This document shows positions 1 to 5,086 of a stretch of 5,774 nt of DNA, piece by piece. The position numbers and the translations under genes were made by a program. The DNA is from Betaproteobacteria bacterium (GTDB taxonomy: Bacteria; Pseudomonadota; Gammaproteobacteria; Burkholderiales; SG8-41), in the NCBI GenBank assembly GCA_029883965.1, contig JAOUIN010000152.1, positions 1 to 5,774 on the forward strand, read 5' to 3'. Numbering within the stretch: position 1 is the first letter of the stretch; each line of letters begins with the position of its first letter. The notes under the pieces are model-generated. The model worked only from the letters and a program-made list of their open reading frames with translations, ran no database searches and was not told where the DNA came from.

Positions 1-138
1 CTGGCCGGCATGAAGGACAGCAAGGTCATCATCGCCATCAACAAGGATCCGGAAGCGCCGATTTTTGCCGTGGCGGATTACTGGCTGGTTGAGGATCTGT
101 TCAAGGCCGTGCCGGAGCTGACGACAGAGCTCTCGTGA
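1..138 (+). CDS. etfA: Electron transfer flavoprotein alpha subunit, C-terminal fragment
   Basis: Only the last 45 codons are in the window; the gene begins upstream. The visible residues include LAGMKDSKVIIAINKDPEAP followed by IFAVADYWLVEDLF and VPELTTEL. This is the highly conserved end of the ETF alpha subunit, where the FAD-binding domain carries the (H)LAGMK.S..I.AIN.D..APIF..ADY signature. ETF is a soluble cytoplasmic heterodimer carrying FAD and AMP. It takes electrons from acyl-CoA dehydrogenases and passes them to ETF:ubiquinone oxidoreductase. The acyl-CoA dehydrogenase directly downstream is a plausible electron donor, which fits a beta-oxidation or acyl-CoA catabolic locus; etfB would be expected just upstream, outside the window. 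A tryptophan and a glutamate stand in DYWLVEDLF where glycines are more usual (DYGLVGDLF), a minor variation. The identification is firm from the motif. Confidence 0.95.
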   Translation: MAGMKDSKVIIAINKDPEAPIFAVADYWLVEDLFKAVPELTTELS

Positions 139-162
139 CACTCTGACCGGATGCGGTAACAT
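135..162 (+). promoter_or_regulatory. Possible sigma-70-type promoter overlapping the etfA end
   Basis: GTGACA (135-140, five of six matches to TTGACA) and TAACAT (157-162, four of six to TATAAT) are separated by 16 bases. Transcription would start near 168-170, inside the left arm of the terminator hairpin. The transcript would therefore escape the complete hairpin and could serve the acyl-CoA dehydrogenase gene. This is a pattern match by eye with an imperfect -10 box, so it is only a candidate. Confidence 0.27.
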
Positions 163-163
163 G

Positions 164-189
164 AAGGGCGCTCGATGAGCGCCCTTTTT
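164..189 (+). terminator. Rho-independent terminator after etfA
   Basis: The arm AAGGGCGCTC (164-173), a GAT loop and the arm GAGCGCCCTT (177-186) form a perfect 10-bp GC-rich stem. It runs into a T tract (185-189), interrupted by one G and continued by TTT at 191-193. It begins 25 bases after the etfA stop, the classical position for an intrinsic terminator. It ends 27 bases before the next start codon, so the dehydrogenase gene either has its own promoter or depends on read-through. Confidence 0.88.
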
Positions 190-205
190 GTTTGTGAAAG
201 AGTCC

Positions 206-210
206 GGAGA
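206..210 (+). promoter_or_regulatory. Ribosome binding site for the acyl-CoA dehydrogenase gene
   Basis: GGAGA lies six bases upstream of the ATG at 217. It decides the start. An earlier in-frame ATG at 175 sits inside the loop and right arm of the etfA terminator, has no Shine-Dalgarno sequence, and would add 14 residues unlike the family's N-terminus. Confidence 0.75.
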
Positions 211-216
211 TTTTCG

Positions 217-2007
217 ATGTCGACCTACACCGCGCCATTGAAGGACATGCAGTTCGCGATCACGGAATTCGCCGGACTGGCGGGCGTTGCCGCTCTGCCC
301 GGATGCGAAGAAGTGAATGCGGAGCTCGTTGAAGCGGTGCTGGCCGAGGCGGGGAAATTCGCGCAGGGCGTGCTCGACCCGCTGAACCGCAGCGGCGACC
401 AGGAGGGCGCGCAATGGCGTGATGGCACGGTTACCGCGCCGGCCGGATTCCGTGAGGCTTACGCACAATTTACCGAGGCGGGCTGGAATGGTCTCGCCGG
501 CGCTACCGAGTATGGTGGTCAGGGGCTGCCGCACATCATTGCGATGCCACTGCAGGAGATGTGGAACAGCGCCAACATGGCGTTTTGCCTGTGTCCAATG
601 CTGACCACGGGCGTGCAGGAAGCGCTGATGCACCACGGTTCGGCGGCGCTGCTCAAGACCTACATGCCCAGGCTGGTCAGCGGCGAGTGGACCGGCACGA
701 TGAATCTGACCGAACCGCAGGCCGGCTCGGACCTGTCGGCGGTGCGCACGCGCGCGATGCCGGAGGGTGACCATTACCGCATCCAGGGCACCAAGATATT
801 CATCACCTGGGGCGAACACGACATGGCGGCCAATATCGTGCATCTGGTGCTGGCGCGGCTGCCGGACGCGCCCGAGGGCGTCAAGGGCATTTCGATGTTC
901 GTGGTGCCGAAGTTCCTGGTCAACGCTGACGGCACCCCGGGCGAGCGCAATGACATCCGCTGCGTTTCGATCGAACACAAGCTGGGCATACACGGGAGTC
1001 CGACCTGCGTGCTGGCCTACGGCGACAAAGGCGGCGCCACCGGCTATCTGGTCGGCGAACCGAATCGCGGCCTCGAGTACATGTTTACGATGATGAATCA
1101 TGCGCGTCTGGGCGTCGGCATGGAGGGCGTCGCGATCGCCGAGCGCGCATATCAGCATGCGCTCGAGTACGCGAAGACACGGGTGCAGGGGCGTGCCATC
1201 GGCCAGAGAAGCGGCGACCGGGTGACCATCATCCATCATCCAGATGTGCGGCGCATGCTGATGACCATGCGCGCGCAAACGGAGGCCATGCGCGCGCTCG
1301 GTTATTACGCGGCCGGCGCGCTGGACCGTTCGAAGCATCACCCGGATGCCGGGGAACGCGCAAGCCAGCAGGCACGGCTGGACTTGCTGACGCCGGTAGT
1401 CAAGGGCTGGTCGACCGAGCTTGCAGTGGAGATTGCATCGCTCGGCGTGCAGGTTCACGGCGGCATGGGATTCGTGGAGGAAACCGGCGCCGCGCAGTAT
1501 TTGCGGGATGCGCGCATCACCACCATTTATGAGGGTACAACCGGTATCCAGGCCAATGATCTGATCGGACGCAAGGTAGGCGCGGAAAAAGGAGCGACTG
1601 CGCTGGCGATGATCGCCGACATGCGTGAACTCGATGCGCAACTGAAGCGCGCCGGCGACGGATTTTCAGTCATGCAGGCTGCATATGTGCTGGCTGTGGA
1701 TTCGCTGGAGTCGGCGACGCACTGGCTGGTCGGGCATTACCGGCAGGCACCGGAAGCTGCGGCGGCGGTTGCAGTGCCGTACCTGAAACTGCTGGGTACG
1801 GTGGCCGGGGGCTGGATGATGGCTCGCGCAGCGATGATTGCGCACGAGCGCTTGAGCGAGGCCGGTGTGGACCGCGAATTTCTCGAGGCCAAGCTTGCAA
1901 CCGCGCGCTTTTATGTCGAGCATCTGCTGCCGCAGGCGGGGGCGCTGGCGCAGACGGTGACGCAGGGTGCAGCAAGCACCCTGGCGCTGGACCCGGCAGC
2001 GTTCTGA
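217..2007 (+). CDS. Acyl-CoA dehydrogenase, long AcdAN type (DmdC-like architecture)
   Basis: The product (596 aa) is a flavoprotein expected to oxidise an acyl-CoA to the 2,3-enoyl-CoA in the cytoplasm, passing electrons to ETF. The order fits the roughly 600-residue subfamily with an extra N-terminal segment (residues about 1-40, beginning MSTYTAPLKDMQFAI). The helical N-domain follows, then the FAD/substrate middle domain with LTEPQAGSDLSAVRT (164-178). The C-domain carries GGMGFVEE (415-422) and TTIYEGTTGIQANDLIGRK (435-453). Glu439 of YEGT is the expected catalytic base. Residues 460-596 form the extra C-terminal helical domain of this subfamily. Such proteins are often annotated as 3-methylmercaptopropionyl-CoA dehydrogenase (DmdC), but many act on other acyl-CoAs, and the substrate cannot be read from sequence. 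No truncation or missing key residue is seen. etfA upstream supports the role. The start at 217 rests on the GGAGA site and the family N-terminus. Confidence 0.95.
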   Translation: MSTYTAPLKDMQFAITEFAGLAGVAALPGCEEVNAELVEAVLAEAGKFAQGVLDPLNRSGDQEGAQWRDGTVTAPAGFREAYAQFTEAGWNGLAGATEYGGQGLPHIIAMPLQEMWNSANMAFCLCPMLTTGVQEALMHHGSAALLKTYMPRLVSGEWTGTMNLTEPQAGSDLSAVRTRAMPEGDHYRIQGTKIFITWGEHDMAANIVHLVLARLPDAPEGVKGISMFVVPKFLVNADGTPGERNDIRCVSIEHKLGIHGSPTCVLAYGDKGGATGYLVGEPNRGLEYMFTMMNHARLGVGMEGVAIAERAYQHALEYAKTRVQGRAIGQRSGDRVTIIHHPDVRRMLMTMRAQTEAMRALGYYAAGALDRSKHHPDAGERASQQARLDLLTPVVKGWSTELAVEIASLGVQVHGGMGFVEETGAAQYLRDARITTIYEGTTGIQANDLIGRKVGAEKGATALAMIADMRELDAQLKRAGDGFSVMQAAYVLAVDSLESATHWLVGHYRQAPEAAAAVAVPYLKLLGTVAGGWMMARAAMIAHERLSEAGVDREFLEAKLATARFYVEHLLPQAGALAQTVTQGAASTLALDPAAF

Positions 2008-2017
2008 TCGGCTGACG

Positions 2018-2323
2018 ATGTCCGTCCTGATACGCGTTCTGCTCCTGAGCTGTGGTTTCGTGCTGTGTATGCCGGTGCATGCCGAGCTCAGCTGTGACCA
2101 GCTGGTGGCCAGTGCGCAGGCGGGACTGGCATTGCGCGATCGGGGCGCGTCATTGGGTTACGTGCTGGCTGAAACAGAGAGCCGTGACATGCAGGCGCGT
2201 TTCAAGCCGGACGAACTGGGGGTAATCCGGCGTGCGATTCGCCTGACCTTTACCGGTGAAGTGTCGATATATGAGCTCGCCAGCAACTGTGAGGATGGCA
2301 AAGGCAGCGGTTCGCGCCGCTAA
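2018..2323 (+). CDS. Small exported protein of unknown function
   Basis: I do not recognise a characterised family for this 101-residue product. It has a clear Sec signal peptide: MSVLIR, a hydrophobic core LLLSCGFVLCMPV, then VHA|E, so cleavage after Ala22 is likely. That leaves a mature protein of about 79 residues. The mature part has two cysteines, Cys26 near its start and Cys91 near its end, which could form a disulfide in the periplasm. The middle is helical in character, with RDRGASLGYVLAE (40-52) and a charged stretch up to residue 75, and the tail is basic and glycine-rich. The gene starts 10 bases after the dehydrogenase stop, so cotranscription is likely. The Shine-Dalgarno is weak and translational coupling is possible. 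An upstream in-frame ATG at 1967 is disfavoured because it would bury the signal peptide. A periplasmic location is well supported; a link to acyl-CoA metabolism is not. Confidence 0.72.
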   Translation: MSVLIRVLLLSCGFVLCMPVHAELSCDQLVASAQAGLALRDRGASLGYVLAETESRDMQARFKPDELGVIRRAIRLTFTGEVSIYELASNCEDGKGSGSRR

Positions 2324-2334
2324 TTGGTAGTTTC

Positions 2335-2346
2335 CGATCCGGATCG
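2335..2346. repeat. Perfect 12-bp palindrome downstream of the small exported gene
   Basis: CGATCCGGATCG is self-complementary over all 12 bases and begins 12 bases after the stop at 2323. It has no loop and no following T tract, so it does not look like an intrinsic terminator. It could be a dimer-binding site or chance. The rest of the 2324-2472 gap shows only the weak promoter candidate at 2388-2417 and the Shine-Dalgarno at 2461-2467. Confidence 0.3.
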
Positions 2347-2387
2347 TCACGGATGGGCGACATGATGAAAATACTGCCCGCACCATA

Positions 2388-2417
2388 TTGCATCGAGTCA
2401 CCATTACGTCCTAGCAT
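2388..2417 (+). promoter_or_regulatory. Weak promoter candidate upstream of the first exported methyltransferase
   Basis: TTGCAT (2388-2393) and TAGCAT (2412-2417) are spaced by 18 bases and would start transcription about 50 bases before the ATG at 2473. Matches are three of six and four of six. A perfect TTGACA at 2427-2432 has no acceptable -10 partner 16 to 18 bases downstream, where the sequence is GC-rich. A promoter somewhere in this gap is plausible; this position is a guess. Confidence 0.2.
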
Positions 2418-2460
2418 GCTCCGCGTTTGACAGTAATCGCGGCGATTGCGGCCGCGTGCG

Positions 2461-2467
2461 AGGAGGT
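2461..2467 (+). promoter_or_regulatory. Strong Shine-Dalgarno fixing the start at 2473
   Basis: AGGAGGT is a near-perfect anti-16S match placed five bases before the ATG at 2473. It rules against the upstream in-frame TTG at 2446, which lies before this site and would put arginine-rich residues ahead of the signal peptide. Confidence 0.88.
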
Positions 2468-2472
2468 GTGAC

Positions 2473-3339
2473 ATGGGGCGTTATCTGCAGTTGGTGGTGG
2501 TGCTGGGGATGGGCTGGGCGTGCGCGGTAGCGGCGCAGCTGCAAGTGATTGTGCCGCCGGAATATGAGCGCACCGGCGGACCTTACGTGCCGACCCCAAA
2601 TGTGGTCGTTGAGCGGATGCTGGGCATGGCCAATGTCGGCGAGCGCGATCATGTGATCGACCTGGGATCGGGTGACGGCATCATTGTCATTACGGCAGCG
2701 CAGAGGCTCAAAGCCAGCGGCTATGGTGTCGACATTGACGAAGAACTGGTCCGGCTCAGCAACGAGCGGGCAAAGAAACTGGGCATAGACGGGCGGGTCC
2801 GTTTTGAGGCCAAGGACATATTTCAGGCAGACGTGGGCAAAGCCACGGTGGTGACACTTTATCTGTTGCCCGACATGATGCGGCGGGTGCGCAACAAGCT
2901 GTATGCGGAGCTGAAACCGGGTGCCCGGGTGGTGTCGCATGATTACCATTTTGAAGAGTGGCAGCATGATGCCGAGGTCGAGTTTGAGGTGCCGGAGAAA
3001 GAGTTCATTTCCGGTGTGCCGCAGGCGACCTTGTACCTGTGGACTGTGCCCGCAAAAATCAACGGCGCCTGGCGCATGCAGATCGACGGTGATGGCGAGT
3101 ATGAACTGACGCTGGACCAGCGCTACCAGAAGTTCGAAGGTGCGGCGGTGCGCAAACACCAGCAGACGGATCTGCGCGAGACCCGTCTGAACGGGACTGA
3201 AATCAGTTTCGTTCTGCCGCTGGGGCCGGGGAATGGCCGGTTCACAGGACGCGTCGACGGCGATCTGATCGAGGGGACCGTAAACCTCGGTGGCGGCAAG
3301 GTGGTGCGCTGGCGCGCCTTGCGCGGCCGGGCTTCCTGA
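2473..3339 (+). CDS. Exported class I SAM-dependent methyltransferase-like protein (copy A)
   Basis: The 288-residue product has an N-terminal signal peptide (MGR, hydrophobic core to about residue 20, cleavage near AVAA|Q). Next come PYVPTP (37-42), the SAM-binding motif I VIDLGSGDG (61-69), the acidic post-I strand GVDID (85-89), a YLLP strand (130-133), and LKPGARVVSHD (147-157) ending in EEW (161-163). Residues about 185-288 form a beta-rich C-terminal domain with NGAW (197-200) and a VVRWRALR end (277-284). The mature part has no cysteine. By motif order, the catalytic half resembles the FAM173 lysine methyltransferases (PYVP, DLGSGDGRIV, ELNP), so protein methylation is a possible role, but the substrate is unknown. 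Ile70 replaces the Arg normal after DLGSGDG, and DE replaces the NP seen in copy B, which may mean altered activity. About half of residues 37-163 are identical to copy B (5087 onward). The gene converges on 3351-4946 with 11 bases between stops. Confidence 0.88.
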   Translation: MGRYLQLVVVLGMGWACAVAAQLQVIVPPEYERTGGPYVPTPNVVVERMLGMANVGERDHVIDLGSGDGIIVITAAQRLKASGYGVDIDEELVRLSNERAKKLGIDGRVRFEAKDIFQADVGKATVVTLYLLPDMMRRVRNKLYAELKPGARVVSHDYHFEEWQHDAEVEFEVPEKEFISGVPQATLYLWTVPAKINGAWRMQIDGDGEYELTLDQRYQKFEGAAVRKHQQTDLRETRLNGTEISFVLPLGPGNGRFTGRVDGDLIEGTVNLGGGKVVRWRALRGRAS

Positions 3340-3350
3340 CAGTAAACGGA

Positions 3351-4946
3351 TCAGTTCAGCAGCAACGCCGGCGGTGCGGTTTCCAGCACGCTCTGCCGGA
3401 ATGTTGCCTGGCTCGCGGCGATATCGAGCGCTGCCGCGTTCCACGCATCGTGGATCACTTTGCCCGATGCGATCAGGTCACCCTCCACGGGGCGGGGTTT
3501 CGCCAGCATGTCCCACAAGGTCGAAGAATGGCGCTCCGGCACATCGGCGATGGTGATGCGCTGTGGCGCGGGTAGCGGCGTTGCCGCTGCAACCAGGAAA
3601 CTGTTGATGCTCCGTGCGCCGGGCCAGTCGGGCCGGTACAGTGCGGCATGCGGCAGTTCGCTCAGCAGCGTTTTCAGCAGATGCGCGTATCCGCGCGGCT
3701 CATCGAGATTGGCGAACGTGTTGAACACCGCGACGCCCCCCGGTTTCAGGCAGCCGCGCAGATCGCGAAAGAATTCCCGCGTGATCAGATAATCCGGCGT
3801 GCCGTCGCCCTGGAAGAGGTCAACCAGCACGACATCGTAGCGCGGTGCACACGCGCCGACATAGGTACGTGCATCAGCCTGATGTGTCGTGACCAGTTTC
3901 GCGTCAAATCCGAAATAGCGCTGTGCCACCTGCAATGAAGACGGGTCAATTTCGACGACCGCGACTTTGGCACCGTCACGGGCCAGCCGCGACGGCACGA
4001 TGCCGGCGCCCAGGCCCAGCATCAGCACCTGCTGCATCTGCGGCTGATAGGCACGCGCCAGTGCCTCCAGGGCATAGGTGTAAAACGAGATCGAGCGCTG
4101 GTTGGAATCCACGGTATTCTGGATCAGGCCGTCGTGGAAATACATGCGCAGGAACCTGCCGTCGGCATCGGCATCGCTGCGCAGTATCTTGACCGTGCCG
4201 AACAGAGAGCTGTGCGTGCCCTCGACCTGCCATTGTGCGCCGCTGAAGGCGACGGGGCCCTGGCGTCCGGTGTAGCGGTCTCCCTGCCACGCCAGCAGTG
4301 CTGCGGCGATCACGGCAGCGATGCCGCAGGCGGTGACGGTGCCGCGGGAGGACATAGGCAATTTGGAGCCCGCTGCAACCAGCGACAATACGCCCAGCAG
4401 CAGGGCAACCATCAGCGTGGCAGTGAAATTGCTGATGTACGGGATCAGGCCGAATGCAGTGACGATGACACCTGCGACCGAGCCCAGCGTGCTGATGAAA
4501 AATACGAGACCCGCGCCGGCGTCACCCTTGCGTTCCGCCTGCCGCTGCAGCAGCAGCGCAACCAGCAGCGGATTCATGGCGGAGGTTGCCACCAGCGGCA
4601 GAAACAGAAAAATCATGCACGCGGCGAACGCGCCGCCAACCAGGCTCGAGCGTGCCAGCGGATGAAACGCAAACGGATAAATTGCGCAGGCGGCGATGAT
4701 CGCGATAGCCGCAAGTGCCGGCATGATCGCGAACAGCAGGCCCAGTTTGCGGGCAGTCGGCGGTTTGGTGCCGCCGGCAAGGCGACCGCCCCACCAATAG
4801 CCCAGCGCCAGCGAGACCAGCGTAATCGACAGTATGCCGGTCCATATGTACAGGCTGACGCCGAAGTAGGGCGTCATGATGCGGGACGCAAGGAGTTCCA
4901 GCGCCAGAATGGCGCCGCCGGAAATAAAAATCAGGACGAAGGGCAT
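3351..4946 (-). CDS. Membrane protein with C-terminal spermidine-synthase-like domain
   Basis: The product is 531 aa from the ATG at 4946. Residues 1-220 contain about seven hydrophobic segments (near 2-20, 29-50, 69-91, 104-126, 145-168, 171-192, 202-220). Residues about 240-460 have the SpeE/class I methyltransferase fold: YFHDG (269-273), VLMLGLGAG (307-315), VVEIDP (330-335), QADAR (356-360), YDVVLVDLF (370-378) and LKPGGVAVFNTF (400-411). This is the architecture of proteins annotated as fused MFS/spermidine synthase. True aminopropyltransferases have GGGDG, a DE pair before YHE, and D(S/C)(S/T)DP. Here these read GLGAG, DSNQ with YTY, and DLFQGD, so polyamine synthesis is doubtful. Basic residues cluster in the loops at 52-68, 134-140 and 195-201, which puts the SpeE-like domain outside if seven segments is right. 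Neither the ATG nor the in-frame TTG at 4982 has a good Shine-Dalgarno. ATG is preferred because the first membrane segment follows it at once; the longer form would have 543 aa. Confidence 0.88.
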   Translation of the reverse strand: MPFVLIFISGGAILALELLASRIMTPYFGVSLYIWTGILSITLVSLALGYWWGGRLAGGTKPPTARKLGLLFAIMPALAAIAIIAACAIYPFAFHPLARSSLVGGAFAACMIFLFLPLVATSAMNPLLVALLLQRQAERKGDAGAGLVFFISTLGSVAGVIVTAFGLIPYISNFTATLMVALLLGVLSLVAAGSKLPMSSRGTVTACGIAAVIAAALLAWQGDRYTGRQGPVAFSGAQWQVEGTHSSLFGTVKILRSDADADGRFLRMYFHDGLIQNTVDSNQRSISFYTYALEALARAYQPQMQQVLMLGLGAGIVPSRLARDGAKVAVVEIDPSSLQVAQRYFGFDAKLVTTHQADARTYVGACAPRYDVVLVDLFQGDGTPDYLITREFFRDLRGCLKPGGVAVFNTFANLDEPRGYAHLLKTLLSELPHAALYRPDWPGARSINSFLVAAATPLPAPQRITIADVPERHSSTLWDMLAKPRPVEGDLIASGKVIHDAWNAAALDIAASQATFRQSVLETAPPALLLN

Positions 4947-4972
4947 GGTCAGTGGTGGCCGTCGGTTATAAT
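4946..4972 (+). promoter_or_regulatory. Candidate promoter for copy B, overlapping the start of the divergent membrane gene
   Basis: TATAAT (4967-4972) is a perfect -10 hexamer on the plus strand. The best -35 is TGGTCA (4946-4951, four of six matches) with a short 15-base spacer. Transcription would start near 4979, giving a leader of about 108 bases before the ATG at 5087. On the opposite strand the same bases read TATAAC (4970 down to 4965), a five-of-six -10 that could serve the membrane gene with a very short leader, though no good -35 partners it. The perfect hexamer in GC-rich sequence is the main support. Confidence 0.42.
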
Positions 4973-4982
4973 GCGCCGCCAA

Positions 4983-5086
4983 TCTACCACAGGCGCGGCC
5001 GCACTCCGGTGACTGGATCGCAGCGTGTGGTTCCGTGTCAAATCCTTGTGGTGCAGACGGCGTCCGGCAGGCCGTGGGAGGTGAAC
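4983..5086. promoter_or_regulatory. Divergent intergenic region with three TGTGGT hexamers
   Basis: The hexamer TGTGGT occurs at 5026-5031 and 5047-5052 on the plus strand, 21 bases apart (two helical turns). It also occurs as its complement ACCACA at 4986-4991, 40 bases from the middle copy. The shared, nearly helical spacing between two divergent genes would suit an operator, but hexamers are short and this was noticed after the fact. A perfect TTGACA on the minus strand (5041 down to 5036) lacks a convincing -10 partner. Confidence 0.18.
5077..5082 (+). promoter_or_regulatory. Shine-Dalgarno for copy B
   Basis: GGAGGT lies four bases before the ATG at 5087, a slightly short but strong site. 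It fixes the start of the exported methyltransferase-like gene. The site and spacer (GGAGGTGAAC) resemble those of copy A (GGAGGTGTGAC), in keeping with a shared origin. Confidence 0.82.

Noticed and set aside
175..216. In-frame upstream ATG extending the acyl-CoA dehydrogenase by 14 residues
   Set aside because: The codon lies in the etfA terminator hairpin with no Shine-Dalgarno. The ATG at 217 has GGAGA six bases upstream and gives the family's usual N-terminus.
1967..2017. In-frame upstream ATG for the small exported protein
   Set aside because: It would overlap the dehydrogenase coding end and put 17 polar residues before the signal peptide.
2362..2430. Short open frame (22 codons) starting with two ATGs in the gap before copy A
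   Set aside because: There is no clear Shine-Dalgarno and no recognisable leader-peptide features such as repeated regulatory codons next to an attenuator hairpin.
2427..2432. Perfect TTGACA upstream of copy A as a promoter
   Set aside because: The expected -10 position (2449-2456) is GC-only, so no sigma-70 promoter can be completed from it.
2448..2455. GCGGCCGC present upstream of both paralogues (2448-2455 and 4995-5002)
   Set aside because: The distances to the start codons differ widely (about 17 and 84 bases), and such 8-mers are expected in GC-rich DNA.
2446..2472. TTG start adding nine residues to copy A
   Set aside because: The strong AGGAGGT at 2461-2467 lies between it and the ATG at 2473, and the extra residues are arginine-rich ahead of a good signal peptide.
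2404..3444. Long open frame (346 codons) on the minus strand opposite copy A
   Set aside because: It is antisense to a gene with clear motifs. Its composition (rich in His, Arg, Pro and Gln) is typical of a GC-rich shadow frame, with no recognisable domain.
4947..4982. TTG start adding 12 residues to the membrane protein
   Set aside because: There is no Shine-Dalgarno and TTG is a rare start; the first membrane segment begins right at the ATG. It is not excluded, since the ATG also lacks a good site.
4134..5012. Open frame (292 codons) on the plus strand opposite the membrane gene
   Set aside because: It is a Gln-, Arg- and Gly-rich shadow of the membrane-domain coding sequence with no domain or ribosome binding site.
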